Source of the DNA: CAYMKL01 sp964390805
GTDB lineage: Bacteria; Chloroflexota; Anaerolineae; VGOG01
DNA length: 58,041 bases
Assembly (NCBI GenBank): GCA_964390805.1
Contig: CAYMKL010000029.1
Span: forward strand, 1-58,041
Direction of reading: 5' to 3'
Part shown: piece after piece, positions 1 through 5,635 of the stretch
How positions within the stretch are numbered: position 1 is the first letter of the stretch
Layout of the letters: each line of letters starts with the position of its first letter
The notes under the pieces: model-generated
Database searches by the model: none
What the model saw: only the letters and a program-made list of their open reading frames with translations
What the model was told of the DNA's origin: nothing
Program-made: the position numbers and the translations under genes

Positions 1-1
1 T

Positions 2-406
2 ACCACCTTATGCCTGATTTGGCAAGCCCGATCCAAAAACCTACCCTTGAAAGCAGGGGGGGATGAGGGGGGCCGCCTACGCGACGCCCTTACCAACTTC
101 TTCCCCCGCCTGCGCGAGACGCGAGCCACCAACCCCGACTACCTGGCCCGCTGCGCCCGCTGTTTCCTGCAGGGCCTGTGCCAGCAGTGCCCGGGCAAGT
201 CCTGGATAGAGCACGGCACGCTGGACACGCCAGTGGAGTATTTCTGTACCGTGGCCCACGCCCAGGCCCGCTATCTGGGACTGATTGCCGAGGGTGAGAA
301 GGCCTGGGAGGTGGGGGACTGGGAGGAGAGGATCAGGGAATTCTGCGGGAGGGAGCCAGTCCTTGGGAACGGGGGAGGAGACGGGAGGGAGGTGTGCGAG
401 ATGTAG
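2..406 (+). CDS. C-terminal part of a radical SAM/SPASM peptide maturase (5' end outside window)
   Basis: The frame is open from the left edge, so this is the 3' part of a longer gene. Its Cys-rich tail (RCARCFLQGLCQQCP, then VEYFCTVAHAQAR) matches the end of the complete radical SAM protein at 5636-6802 (CKSCLYVNLCMQCP, then PYFCSVAHARAE). The preceding GRLRDA and FPRLR match GRLRDA and VPRVR there. This is the second half of a SPASM domain, which binds auxiliary Fe-S clusters in enzymes that modify ribosomal peptides. It ends 82 nt before a small Cys-rich peptide gene and is the likely maturase of that peptide (inference). The radical SAM core is not visible, so activity cannot be judged. 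Confidence 0.8.
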   Translation, partial: TTLCLIWQARSKNLPLKAGGDEGGRLRDALTNFFPRLRETRATNPDYLARCARCFLQGLCQQCPGKSWIEHGTLDTPVEYFCTVAHAQARYLGLIAEGEKAWEVGDWEERIREFCGREPVLGNGGGDGREVCEM

Positions 407-488
407 TGGCAGATCGGTTCAACTTGTGGGACAGCGATTCTTCTGGAAGGGCCTTAGGGCCAAGAAATGACAAGGAGGTAGAAGGACG

Positions 489-659
489 ATGAAGGAAAAG
501 AAAGTGTGGGTGAAACCCGAGTTGGTGGTTCTGGTAAGAAGGAAGCCGGAGGAGGGGATATTGCAAGCTTGTGCTGCTGGAGGCAGCGGTTTCGCCTGGG
601 CGAGTGACTTCAGCGGGTGTTACGAGGAGACGTTCGGGTGTCAGAACTGCTCGTTCTAG
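489..659 (+). CDS. RiPP-like precursor peptide A (56 aa)
   Basis: This small gene has a strong Shine-Dalgarno AAGGAGGT at 472-479, 9 nt before ATG. Residues 1-25 form a charged leader (MKEKKVW, KPELVVLVRRK, EEGIL) that is 23/25 identical to the leader of precursor B at 2157. Eleven leader codons differ only synonymously, so the protein sequence is under selection. The remainder is a Gly/Ser/Ala/aromatic core with Cys at 28, 44, 51 and 54, ending CQNCSF. Precursor B shares C28, C44 and a C-terminal CxxC, but the rest of its core does not align. With flanking SPASM enzymes, a PqqD-like protein and a peptidase, this reads as the substrate of a peptide maturation system. The final modification is unknown. 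Confidence 0.85.
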   Translation: MKEKKVWVKPELVVLVRRKPEEGILQACAAGGSGFAWASDFSGCYEETFGCQNCSF

Positions 660-669
660 CGCCCCCCAA

Positions 670-740
670 CCCTTGATCCCTTGGCCTTTGGCACTCCTGT
701 GGAGAGCCTGCTGAACCATGGGATATCCGTGAGGGAGGGT
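670..740 (+). pseudogene. Relic of the spacer and ribosome-binding region of the methyltransferase gene
   Basis: Downstream of precursor A, 670-682 (CCCTTGATCCCTT) and 713-740 (GAACCATGGGATATC, then GTGAGGGAGGGT) match 2367-2379 and 2452-2478, which lead into the methyltransferase gene behind precursor B. One extra C at about 728 separates the copies. Beyond 740 the similarity stops and no methyltransferase frame follows. The simplest reading is that precursor A once had its own methyltransferase downstream, now deleted. The one-base difference also suggests this stretch is non-coding leader in the intact copy. Confidence 0.55.
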
Positions 741-871
741 AGGGTCTAAGGACTCTGCCGTGGGTTTACAAGGGCTGTGTACCTTCTCCGGCGTAATGCA
801 AGGGGCGGGCGGGGGCTCTTGCGGGGGCTGCTGCTTGTCCTGAGCGAAGCCGAAGGGCCCGCTCCGAACTT

Positions 872-1167
872 GAATCGCTGAACCGCTGAATGCGCTGATG
901 GCGCTGAAATGTGGGCTGTGCTCAGTGAAGCTCAGTGGCGTCAGTGCATCAGTGGTTCTAATGACCATGTCTAGCCGTGAGTCCCTGCGCAGGGCCTGGC
1001 ACTATTTGGCCTGGGCATGGGGTCTTGGACCGCGAAGGTCACGAAAGGGCGCGAAAGCCGCGAAAGGGCTTTCGCGCTTTTCGCGGTTTTTCGCGTGTTT
1101 CGTGCTCCAAACGCCCCCGGATTGGTGCTTGACGTTTGCTCTTTTTTGTGGTACACTGAGCTCAACT
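872..1167 (+). repeat. Long copy 1 of the promoter-carrying repeat
   Basis: This stretch of about 296 bp is repeated at 3279-3577 (shared landmarks: CAGTGAAGCTCAGTGGC, CAGTGCATCAGTGGTTCTAA, GCCTGGCACTATTTGGCCTG). Its right half from about 1021 is the core also found at 1922 and 6985. The core has an inverted repeat (GCGCGAAAGCC 1049-1059 with GGCTTTCGCGC 1067-1077), a conserved stretch with CGTGTTTCGTGCTCCAAAC, and a consensus promoter at its right end. It leads directly into the toxin-antitoxin pair at 1223. No transposase is nearby, so it is best called a non-autonomous dispersed repeat. Confidence 0.85.
1129..1157 (+). promoter_or_regulatory. Repeat-borne sigma70-type promoter, copy 1
   Basis: TTGACG at 1129-1134, 17-bp spacer, TACACT at 1152-1157. 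It lies at the right end of the repeat, 65 nt before the ATG of the antitoxin gene. The same -35, spacing and near-identical spacer recur in three other copies. Confidence 0.8.
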
Positions 1168-1222
1168 CTGCAATTGATGGGAGTGTCTGCCGCAAAGCTC
1201 GCGGCTTGCCCAGGGGGTAATC

Positions 1223-1666
1223 ATGGAACAGACAAAAGCATCACTACTTCAGCAGGCACTGGACGTCGTGGAAGAACTGCCTCCGGAAGACCAAGAGACA
1301 TTGATAGAACTGATTCAGCATCGGCTGCTAGAGCAGCAGCGGGCTGAAGTAGCGCCGAACACAGCGGCTACGTTACAGGCCGTCCGGGAAGGACTCGCTC
1401 GCTATGGGCCGGGCGAGGATTTCAAGGGCGACCCGTTGAGCGAACCGGTTGCTTCTGAACAATCAGAGGTGCCAAAAAGATCCCTCGAGATCGTTCTCCG
1501 AGACGGAAGACCCACAGCGGTGATCCTGGATATTGGTGCATATCAGAAGATGCTAGAACGGCTGGAAGATATGGAAGACCTGGCGATGTTAGAGGAGATG
1601 AGAAAAAAACCACTTGAGTTTCGAAGAATCGAGGACTTCTTGGCGGAGTACCAGCCAGGTGTATGA
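1223..1666 (+). CDS. Antitoxin of a ParD/Phd-like toxin-antitoxin pair (147 aa)
   Basis: The protein has an acidic, helical N-terminal half (LLQQALDVVEELPPEDQETL, residues 8-27) and a C-terminal half with a Phd/YefM-like feel (SLEIVLRDGRPTAVILDIGA, then YQKMLERLEDMEDLAMLEEM). The second half probably wraps the toxin. It is longer than most single-domain antitoxins of this type. The start ATG lies 65 nt downstream of the repeat-borne promoter. Its 3' end overlaps the toxin gene by 8 nt, typical of translational coupling. The toxin encoded next is clearly of the RelE/ParE fold, which is the main reason for calling this an antitoxin. Confidence 0.75.
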   Translation: MEQTKASLLQQALDVVEELPPEDQETLIELIQHRLLEQQRAEVAPNTAATLQAVREGLARYGPGEDFKGDPLSEPVASEQSEVPKRSLEIVLRDGRPTAVILDIGAYQKMLERLEDMEDLAMLEEMRKKPLEFRRIEDFLAEYQPGV

Positions 1667-1913
1667 GGTCTACCTTGAACGAGCAGCGGAACGGGACTTG
1701 AGAAGGCTGCCGCCAGAACTCTTTCACCGTATAATCCCTCGCATTCGAGCCCTGGCCGAGAACCCAAGGCCGCCCGGCTGCCGCAAGATTGGGGGCTCCG
1801 CCAGTGATTGGCGGATTCGGGTTGGGGACTATCGAGTCGTCTACGAGATTGATGAGCAGGCGAAGGCCGTAAAGGTCTTTCGGGTCAGGCATCGGAGGGA
1901 AGCATATCGGTAA
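1659..1913 (+). CDS. RelE/ParE-family toxin
   Basis: 84 aa. The RelE/ParE signature is clear: VYEVYLERAAERDLRRLP at the N-terminus, a helical middle, then WRIRVGDYRVVYEID and VKVFRVRHRREAYR at the end. In this family the basic beta-strand and final Arg/His/Tyr residues form the mRNA-cleaving or gyrase-blocking surface. RelE- and ParE-type activities cannot be told apart by eye. I chose GTG at 1659 because it begins exactly at the family's usual N-terminal strand and overlaps the antitoxin stop codon. A longer frame from 1614 adds residues that look like read-through of the antitoxin gene. Confidence 0.85.
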   Translation: MYEVYLERAAERDLRRLPPELFHRIIPRIRALAENPRPPGCRKIGGSASDWRIRVGDYRVVYEIDEQAKAVKVFRVRHRREAYR

Positions 1914-1921
1914 GAGAAAGA

Positions 1922-2071
1922 GGTCTTGGTGGACTACGAAGGTCGCGAAAAACGCGAAAGCCTCTCGTGGCTTTCGCGTTTTTCGCGTCTTATCGTGTGT
2001 TTCGTGGTCCAAACATCCTCGTACTGATGCTTGACGTTTGCTCTCTCGCGTGGTATACTGAGTTCAACGTT
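1922..2071 (+). repeat. Core copy 2 of the promoter-carrying repeat
   Basis: About 150 bp from GGTCTTGG to CAACGTT. It holds a perfect 19-bp inverted repeat (1944-1962 with 1969-1987, six-base loop TCTCGT) and then the conserved TTTCGTGGTCCAAAC stretch and promoter. It begins just after the toxin gene and ends 86 nt before the precursor B gene, so it separates the two transcripts. Confidence 0.85.
2031..2059 (+). promoter_or_regulatory. Repeat-borne promoter, copy 2 (drives precursor B)
   Basis: TTGACG at 2031-2036, 17-bp spacer, TATACT at 2054-2059. It has the best -10 match of the four copies. It predicts an untranslated leader of about 90 nt before the precursor B start at 2157. Confidence 0.8.
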
Positions 2072-2156
2072 CCAGGGAGCAGGGCCAGCAGCGCCAGCCA
2101 GTTGGGCAGGCCCGAAGGCAAACCTCTAATAAGCCAAACAACGAGGTGCGAGAGTA

Positions 2157-2351
2157 ATGAAGGAGAAGAAGAAGTGGGTGAAACCAGAGCTCGTCGTGCT
2201 GGTAAGAAGAAAATCGGAAGAGGGGATTCTAACCAACTGCAGGTATGCGGGTAGCGGGAGTGACAGCGGAGCGGCGGTTGGGATTTGCGGTGGGTCGCCT
2301 GGTGATAGGGGCGCAGTGCGCGCTAGCTTCTGTAGCCCCTGCATCGGGTAG
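2157..2351 (+). CDS. RiPP-like precursor peptide B (64 aa)
   Basis: ATG at 2157 follows GAGGTG (2143-2148). The leader MKEKKKWVKPELVVLVRRK, then SEEGIL, differs from that of precursor A at two residues only. The core is rich in Gly/Ser/Ala and holds Cys at 28, 44, 59 and 62, ending CSPCIG. The first two Cys fall at exactly the same positions as in precursor A, and both peptides end with CxxC plus two residues. The methyltransferase gene follows directly and a promoter repeat lies just upstream. Small size, constant leader, variable core and fixed Cys point to a modified peptide product. Its activity is unknown. Confidence 0.85.
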   Translation: MKEKKKWVKPELVVLVRRKSEEGILTNCRYAGSGSDSGAAVGICGGSPGDRGAVRASFCSPCIG

Positions 2352-2490
2352 GCGTCAGCTCCCTAGCCCTTGATCCCTTTGACCCTTCGGCGGAGTTTAC
2401 ACTGAGTGGAACCGAAGTGCTCAGGACAGGTAAGCTCAGGCCATGCCCGTCGAACCATGGGATATCGTGAGGGAGGGTCTCTTGACAGAC

Positions 2491-3288
2491 ATGAGACCGA
2501 GAATCACACTTGCACGTTTTATGATCCGCCTGGGCAAGCTCATCGAGTCGCTGGCCATCATGGTCATGCGGCCCGACGACCTGATAGAGTTCAGCCGCCA
2601 GTGTTATGTCCGGCCACACATGGTGGACATCTGGGGCAGTGACGAGCGGATGGAGCAGGGCCTGCGTCCCGAGGAAACGGCTCTGCTACACGAGCTGCCC
2701 CTGAAGGAGGGGCGGCTGCTGCTCCTGGGGGTGGGCGGCGGGCGGGAGGCCATCCCCCTGGCCCGGATGGGCTTCAGTGTGACGGGCGTGGACTTTGTCC
2801 CTGGGATGGTGGAAAAGGCAGTAGAGAACGCGGCCCAGCGCGGGCTGAGCATCGAGGGGCTGGTGCAGGAGATCTCGGAGCTGGACGTGCCAGCGCACTC
2901 CTACGACGTGGTCTGGCTGGCAACGGCCATGTACTCCTACGTGCCCACCCGGCAGCGGCGCGTGGAGATGCTCAAGCGGATCGGCAAGGCCCTGCGACCG
3001 GGCGGCTATCTGGTGTGCGGATTCCGCTGGGATGCCAGGGGTGGGTTCTCCCGCCAGGGGCTGCGGGCCAGAAGGGCCGTCGCCTGCCTCACCCTGGGCA
3101 ACCTCTGGTACGAGCCGGGCGACGAGCTCTCCGGCGGCATCGAGTTCGTCCACGCCTTTTCGTCGGAGGACGCCCTCAGGTCAGAGTTTGAGGCAGGTGG
3201 GTTCGAGGTGCTTCATATTCACATACCCAGGGGCTTGAGCGGTGGGGCGGTGCTGAGCAAACATGAAGCGTACCTTCTGAATCACTGA
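2491..3288 (+). CDS. Class I SAM-dependent methyltransferase
   Basis: The protein shows the Rossmann methyltransferase motifs: motif I LLLLGVGGGREAIPLA followed by GFSVTGVDFVPGMVEKA, an acidic stretch before SYDVVWLATAMYSYVP, and LRPGGYLVCGFRW. It probably methylates the matured peptide, or is otherwise tied to the cluster, because it lies 139 nt behind precursor B. The start is uncertain. ATG 2491 has GGGAGGG 13 nt upstream; TTG 2482 and ATG 2443 are alternatives. I prefer 2491 because the stretch before it is conserved behind precursor A with a one-base indel, which suggests leader rather than coding sequence. The last codons run into the next repeat. Confidence 0.8.
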   Translation: MRPRITLARFMIRLGKLIESLAIMVMRPDDLIEFSRQCYVRPHMVDIWGSDERMEQGLRPEETALLHELPLKEGRLLLLGVGGGREAIPLARMGFSVTGVDFVPGMVEKAVENAAQRGLSIEGLVQEISELDVPAHSYDVVWLATAMYSYVPTRQRRVEMLKRIGKALRPGGYLVCGFRWDARGGFSRQGLRARRAVACLTLGNLWYEPGDELSGGIEFVHAFSSEDALRSEFEAGGFEVLHIHIPRGLSGGAVLSKHEAYLLNH

Positions 3289-3577
3289 GGCACTGAATGC
3301 ACTGACCGCATTGAATTGGGAGCCAAGGTCAGTGAAGCTCAGTGGCATCAGTGCATCAGTGGTTCTAAATGACCGTGTCTAGGTGTGAGTCCCTGTGCTG
3401 GGCCTGGCACTATTTGGCCTGGCCATAAGGTCTTGGACCACGAAGGTCGCGAAAGAACGCGAAAGCCAAGAAAGGGCTTTCGCGCTTTTCGCGGCTTTTC
3501 GTGTGTTTCGTGCTCCAAACGCCCCCGGATTGGTGCTTGACGTTTGCTCTTTCTTGTGATACACTAACCTCAACGTT
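3279..3577 (+). repeat. Long copy 2 of the promoter-carrying repeat
   Basis: The second long copy, matching 872-1167 along its whole length. It starts inside the last codons of the methyltransferase gene (GAATCACTGA) and ends 46 nt before the next antitoxin gene. The inverted repeat is CGCGAAAGCC 3458-3467 with GGCTTTCGCG 3475-3484. Because both long copies stand between the end of a precursor/methyltransferase unit and a toxin-antitoxin pair, they mark the ends of two parallel units. Confidence 0.85.
3537..3565 (+). promoter_or_regulatory. Repeat-borne promoter, copy 3
   Basis: TTGACG at 3537-3542, 17-bp spacer, TACACT at 3560-3565. It lies 58 nt before the antitoxin gene at 3624. Confidence 0.8.
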
Positions 3578-3623
3578 GTAGGGGGATAATGCCGCATTTG
3601 AGAGTGCGGAAAGGAGTTGAGAA

Positions 3624-3938
3624 ATGGCTACAACGATCGTCGTCCAAGTGACCCCGCAAGGTTTGCTGATTCCCCGTGCTGCTCTGGGTGATTGGTACAT
3701 GAAGGAATTGGAAGCGGTGTGGGAGAAGCGTGAGATTGTAATTCGCCCCAGACCCACGCCGACGGACGTTCGGTCCCGGGTGCGAGAAGCGCTACGCGCG
3801 GCAGGGATGTTGTACGAGCCTCATTGGGAAACACCCTCCCCTGTGTCACCAGAAGAACGCGCGCGCCTGGCGAAGAAACTGGCGCAGGGCCAGCCTCTAT
3901 CAGAGATCATCATCGCGGAGCGGGAGGATCGCGCATGA
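3624..3938 (+). CDS. VapB-like antitoxin (104 aa)
   Basis: The N-terminus (TTIVVQVTPQGLLIPRAALG) reads like a short beta-rich DNA-binding swapped hairpin. A charged helical tail follows (SPEERARLAKKLAQGQPLSE, then IIIAEREDRA) that would bind the toxin. I do not recognise the exact family. The call rests mainly on the ATGA overlap with a clear VapC-type PIN gene. AAGGAG lies shortly upstream of ATG. Expression should come from the repeat-borne promoter at 3537. Confidence 0.7.
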   Translation: MATTIVVQVTPQGLLIPRAALGDWYMKELEAVWEKREIVIRPRPTPTDVRSRVREALRAAGMLYEPHWETPSPVSPEERARLAKKLAQGQPLSEIIIAEREDRA

Positions 3939-4399
3939 CAGCGTACTACATGGACACCAGCGCATTGATCAAGCGCTACGTTGACGAAGTGGGAAGCGGC
4001 TGGCTGCGAGCGACGCTCGATGCGCGACCTCCCCCTTCCATAATCGTCGTCCACCTGACAATAGTGGAAGTGACCAGTGCCTTGACGCGGCGCGCGCGCG
4101 AGGGCACCTTGACATTGACGGACTATGCGCAAGTGCAAAACGCTTTTCGGGCCGATTGCCTGAATGACTACGAGATAGTGACTGCCATCGGCGACATCAT
4201 TGATCGGGCGAACCATCTGCTTGAACAGCATCCGTTGCGTGCCTACGACGCTGTACACCTGGCGACGGCTGTGATTGCCAATCATCAGTTACTCGCCAAC
4301 AACCTTGTGCCGCTCATCTTCCTCTCTGCCGATGACCGTCTGAACCGTGCTGCCACCGCTGAAGGACTGGCGGTAGACAATCCCAATGACTATCTGTAA
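3935..4399 (+). CDS. VapC-type PIN-domain ribonuclease toxin
   Basis: 154 aa PIN domain. The acidic metal-binding residues are in place: D7 in YYMDTSALIKRY, E45 in LTIVEVTSAL, D105 in LRAYDAVHLATA and D133/D134 in FLSADDRLNRAA. PIN toxins of this kind cut tRNA or rRNA when freed from their antitoxin. The start ATG overlaps the antitoxin stop (ATGA at 3935-3938). It sits between the methyltransferase and the PqqD-like gene, so it interrupts the peptide cluster without an obvious biosynthetic role. Confidence 0.9.
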   Translation: MTAYYMDTSALIKRYVDEVGSGWLRATLDARPPPSIIVVHLTIVEVTSALTRRAREGTLTLTDYAQVQNAFRADCLNDYEIVTAIGDIIDRANHLLEQHPLRAYDAVHLATAVIANHQLLANNLVPLIFLSADDRLNRAATAEGLAVDNPNDYL

Positions 4400-4477
4400 A
4401 TCTCACGTGAAAAGGCGGTGTTGGGTCGCGAGCTAGCACGGCTAGCAGAGTTCATTACGCACCCAAAGGGGGGTTTC

Positions 4478-4807
4478 ATGAGGCCAGAGGTAACCCTGGA
4501 CAACATCTACGTCCCATCCGAGGACGTGGTCTTCAGAGACATTGAGGGAGAGCTCATCATCGTGCCCCTGACCTGGGGAGTCGGACGTGCAGAGGACGAG
4601 GAGGACGCCATCTTCACCCTCAACGAGACTGGCCGGGCCATCTGGGAGCGGCTGGACGGCCAAAGGAGCCTTAGGGACGTGGTGGAAGAGTTGTCCGCCG
4701 AGTACCAGGCCCCGGCCGGGGAGATCGAGGGGGACGTGACAGGGCTGGTGACGGAACTCCTCAAGAGGAACATGCTCGTTGAGATCGGAGCCGCGCCGGC
4801 CGAGTAG
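4478..4807 (+). CDS. PqqD-like RiPP recognition protein
   Basis: 109 aa. The pattern fits the PqqD/RRE fold: a beta-rich first half (NIYVPSEDVVFRDIEGELII, then FTLNETGRAIWERLDGQRSL) followed by a winged-helix-like second half (DVVEELSAEYQAPAGEIEGD, then VTELLKRNMLVEI). Such proteins bind the leader of a precursor peptide and present it to a radical SAM enzyme. The start at 4478 follows a purine-rich AAAGGGGGG. It precedes the S26 peptidase and the radical SAM gene and so forms the core of the maturation operon. The likely ligand is the common leader of precursors A and B (inference). Confidence 0.85.
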   Translation: MRPEVTLDNIYVPSEDVVFRDIEGELIIVPLTWGVGRAEDEEDAIFTLNETGRAIWERLDGQRSLRDVVEELSAEYQAPAGEIEGDVTGLVTELLKRNMLVEIGAAPAE

Positions 4808-4813
4808 CCCGCC

Positions 4814-4996
4814 GGTTGAGTAGCACACGGAGTGCGCGTATCGAAACCAAGGGCGTATGTTTCGACAAGCTCAACACAAGTCGAGGCCAAGCGGCTTCCC
4901 AACAGACCCGCTCGCTGGTCTCGATACGGGTAACAAAGGGCATTGCCCTACTCGACCGATGCCTGTCCTGAGTAGCGAAGTGTATCGAAGGGCTCG
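4814..4996. repeat. Dispersed palindromic repeat (GGTTGAGTAGC / CTACTCGACC type)
   Basis: The 214 nt between the PqqD-like and S26 genes hold broken inverted parts: GGTTGAGTAGC and TATCGAAACC near 4814-4850, then GGTCTCGATACG near 4917 and CTACTCGACC near 4950, then GAGTAGCGAAGTGTATCGAAGGG. No coding frame fits. It looks like a degenerate dispersed palindromic element and may lengthen or interrupt the operon mRNA. Confidence 0.6.
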
Positions 4997-5021
4997 CTCC
5001 TCCGACATCAGGATGTGAGCA

Positions 5022-5528
5022 ATGAACTCCAAGGAGCTTGAGAACGGCCCGTTCGTCAAGTACGATGAGGAAGGCACCCTTTCTATACCGATTCTCATCG
5101 GGGTACTCCAGGCCGTGTTGGATAAGGGGGAGCCGTTCTGGTTTGAGGCCACAGGCGGCAGCATGTGGCCCTTTGTGCGGGACGGTGACGTGATCACAGT
5201 ATCTCCCCTGTCGGACACCCCACCCCGCCTGGGTGATGTGGTGGCGTTCACTCGTCCTGAGAGCGGCAAGCTCGTCGTCCACCGGGTGGTGGGGAAACGG
5301 GACGGCTCTTACCTCATCAGAGGGGATGGCTCCCCTGACTGCGCCGACGTAATCCCCAGGGCCAATATCCTGGGGCGCGTGACCAGGGTGGAGCGAAATG
5401 GCAAGCGGGTCCACCTCGGCTTAGGCCCGGAGCGGTACCTGATCGCCTTCCTCACCCGCCGGGAGCTTCTCTGGCCTCTGCTGCGGCCCGTTGTGTCGCT
5501 TTACCGTAGGGAACGCGGAAGGCCATGA
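5022..5528 (+). CDS. S26-family signal-peptidase-like protease (Ser/His type)
   Basis: 168 aa. The catalytic Ser lies in the box TGGSMWPFVRDGDVI (Ser47). The second box reads KLVVHRVVG, with His87 where bacterial signal peptidase I has Lys. A Ser/His pair is typical of the archaeal/SipW branch. GDGS follows at 101-104. No clear N-terminal membrane anchor is present, unlike normal signal peptidases. The C-terminus (YLIAFLTRRELLWPLLRPVV) is at most weakly hydrophobic. Its place between the PqqD-like and radical SAM genes suggests it removes the leader of the modified peptide (inference). Confidence 0.85.
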   Translation: MNSKELENGPFVKYDEEGTLSIPILIGVLQAVLDKGEPFWFEATGGSMWPFVRDGDVITVSPLSDTPPRLGDVVAFTRPESGKLVVHRVVGKRDGSYLIRGDGSPDCADVIPRANILGRVTRVERNGKRVHLGLGPERYLIAFLTRRELLWPLLRPVVSLYRRERGRP

Positions 5529-5532
5529 GATG

Positions 5533-5625
5533 AGAGTAGATCCAATTTTGCTCGGCCTGGATCGCCAGATCCAGGCCCAAGGCGGGGATTTGGCAATCCC
5601 CTTGGAGCAATTTTGGCTCTACTGA
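5533..5625 (+). other. Multi-hairpin element between peptidase and radical SAM genes
   Basis: This gap folds well on paper. A 10-bp perfect stem (GGCCTGGATC 5554-5563 with GATCCAGGCC 5568-5577, loop GCCA) and a 7-bp stem (GGGGATT 5584-5590 with AATCCCC 5595-5601, loop TGGC) sit side by side. An imperfect outer stem encloses them (AGTAGATCCAATTTTGCTC, 5535-5553, with GAGCAATTTTGGCTCTACT; 3 mismatches in 19). The result resembles a three-way junction ending about 10 nt before the radical SAM start codon, which has no Shine-Dalgarno. It could be an RNA control element or a small palindromic insertion. Confidence 0.6.
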
Positions 5626-5635
5626 GACTATCACC

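Noticed and set aside
333..968. Long minus-strand open frame over the precursor A region
   Set aside because: It lies antisense to the SPASM tail, the precursor gene with its strong Shine-Dalgarno, and a repeat. Its translation has low complexity and no recognisable domain.
898..1347. Plus-strand frame covering the first long repeat
   Set aside because: It runs through the repeat, its palindrome and the promoter into the antitoxin gene in another frame, without a ribosome-binding site.
1967..2254. Plus-strand frame across promoter repeat copy 2 and precursor B
   Set aside because: It is out of frame with precursor B, whose leader is conserved by synonymous change, so it is a shadow.
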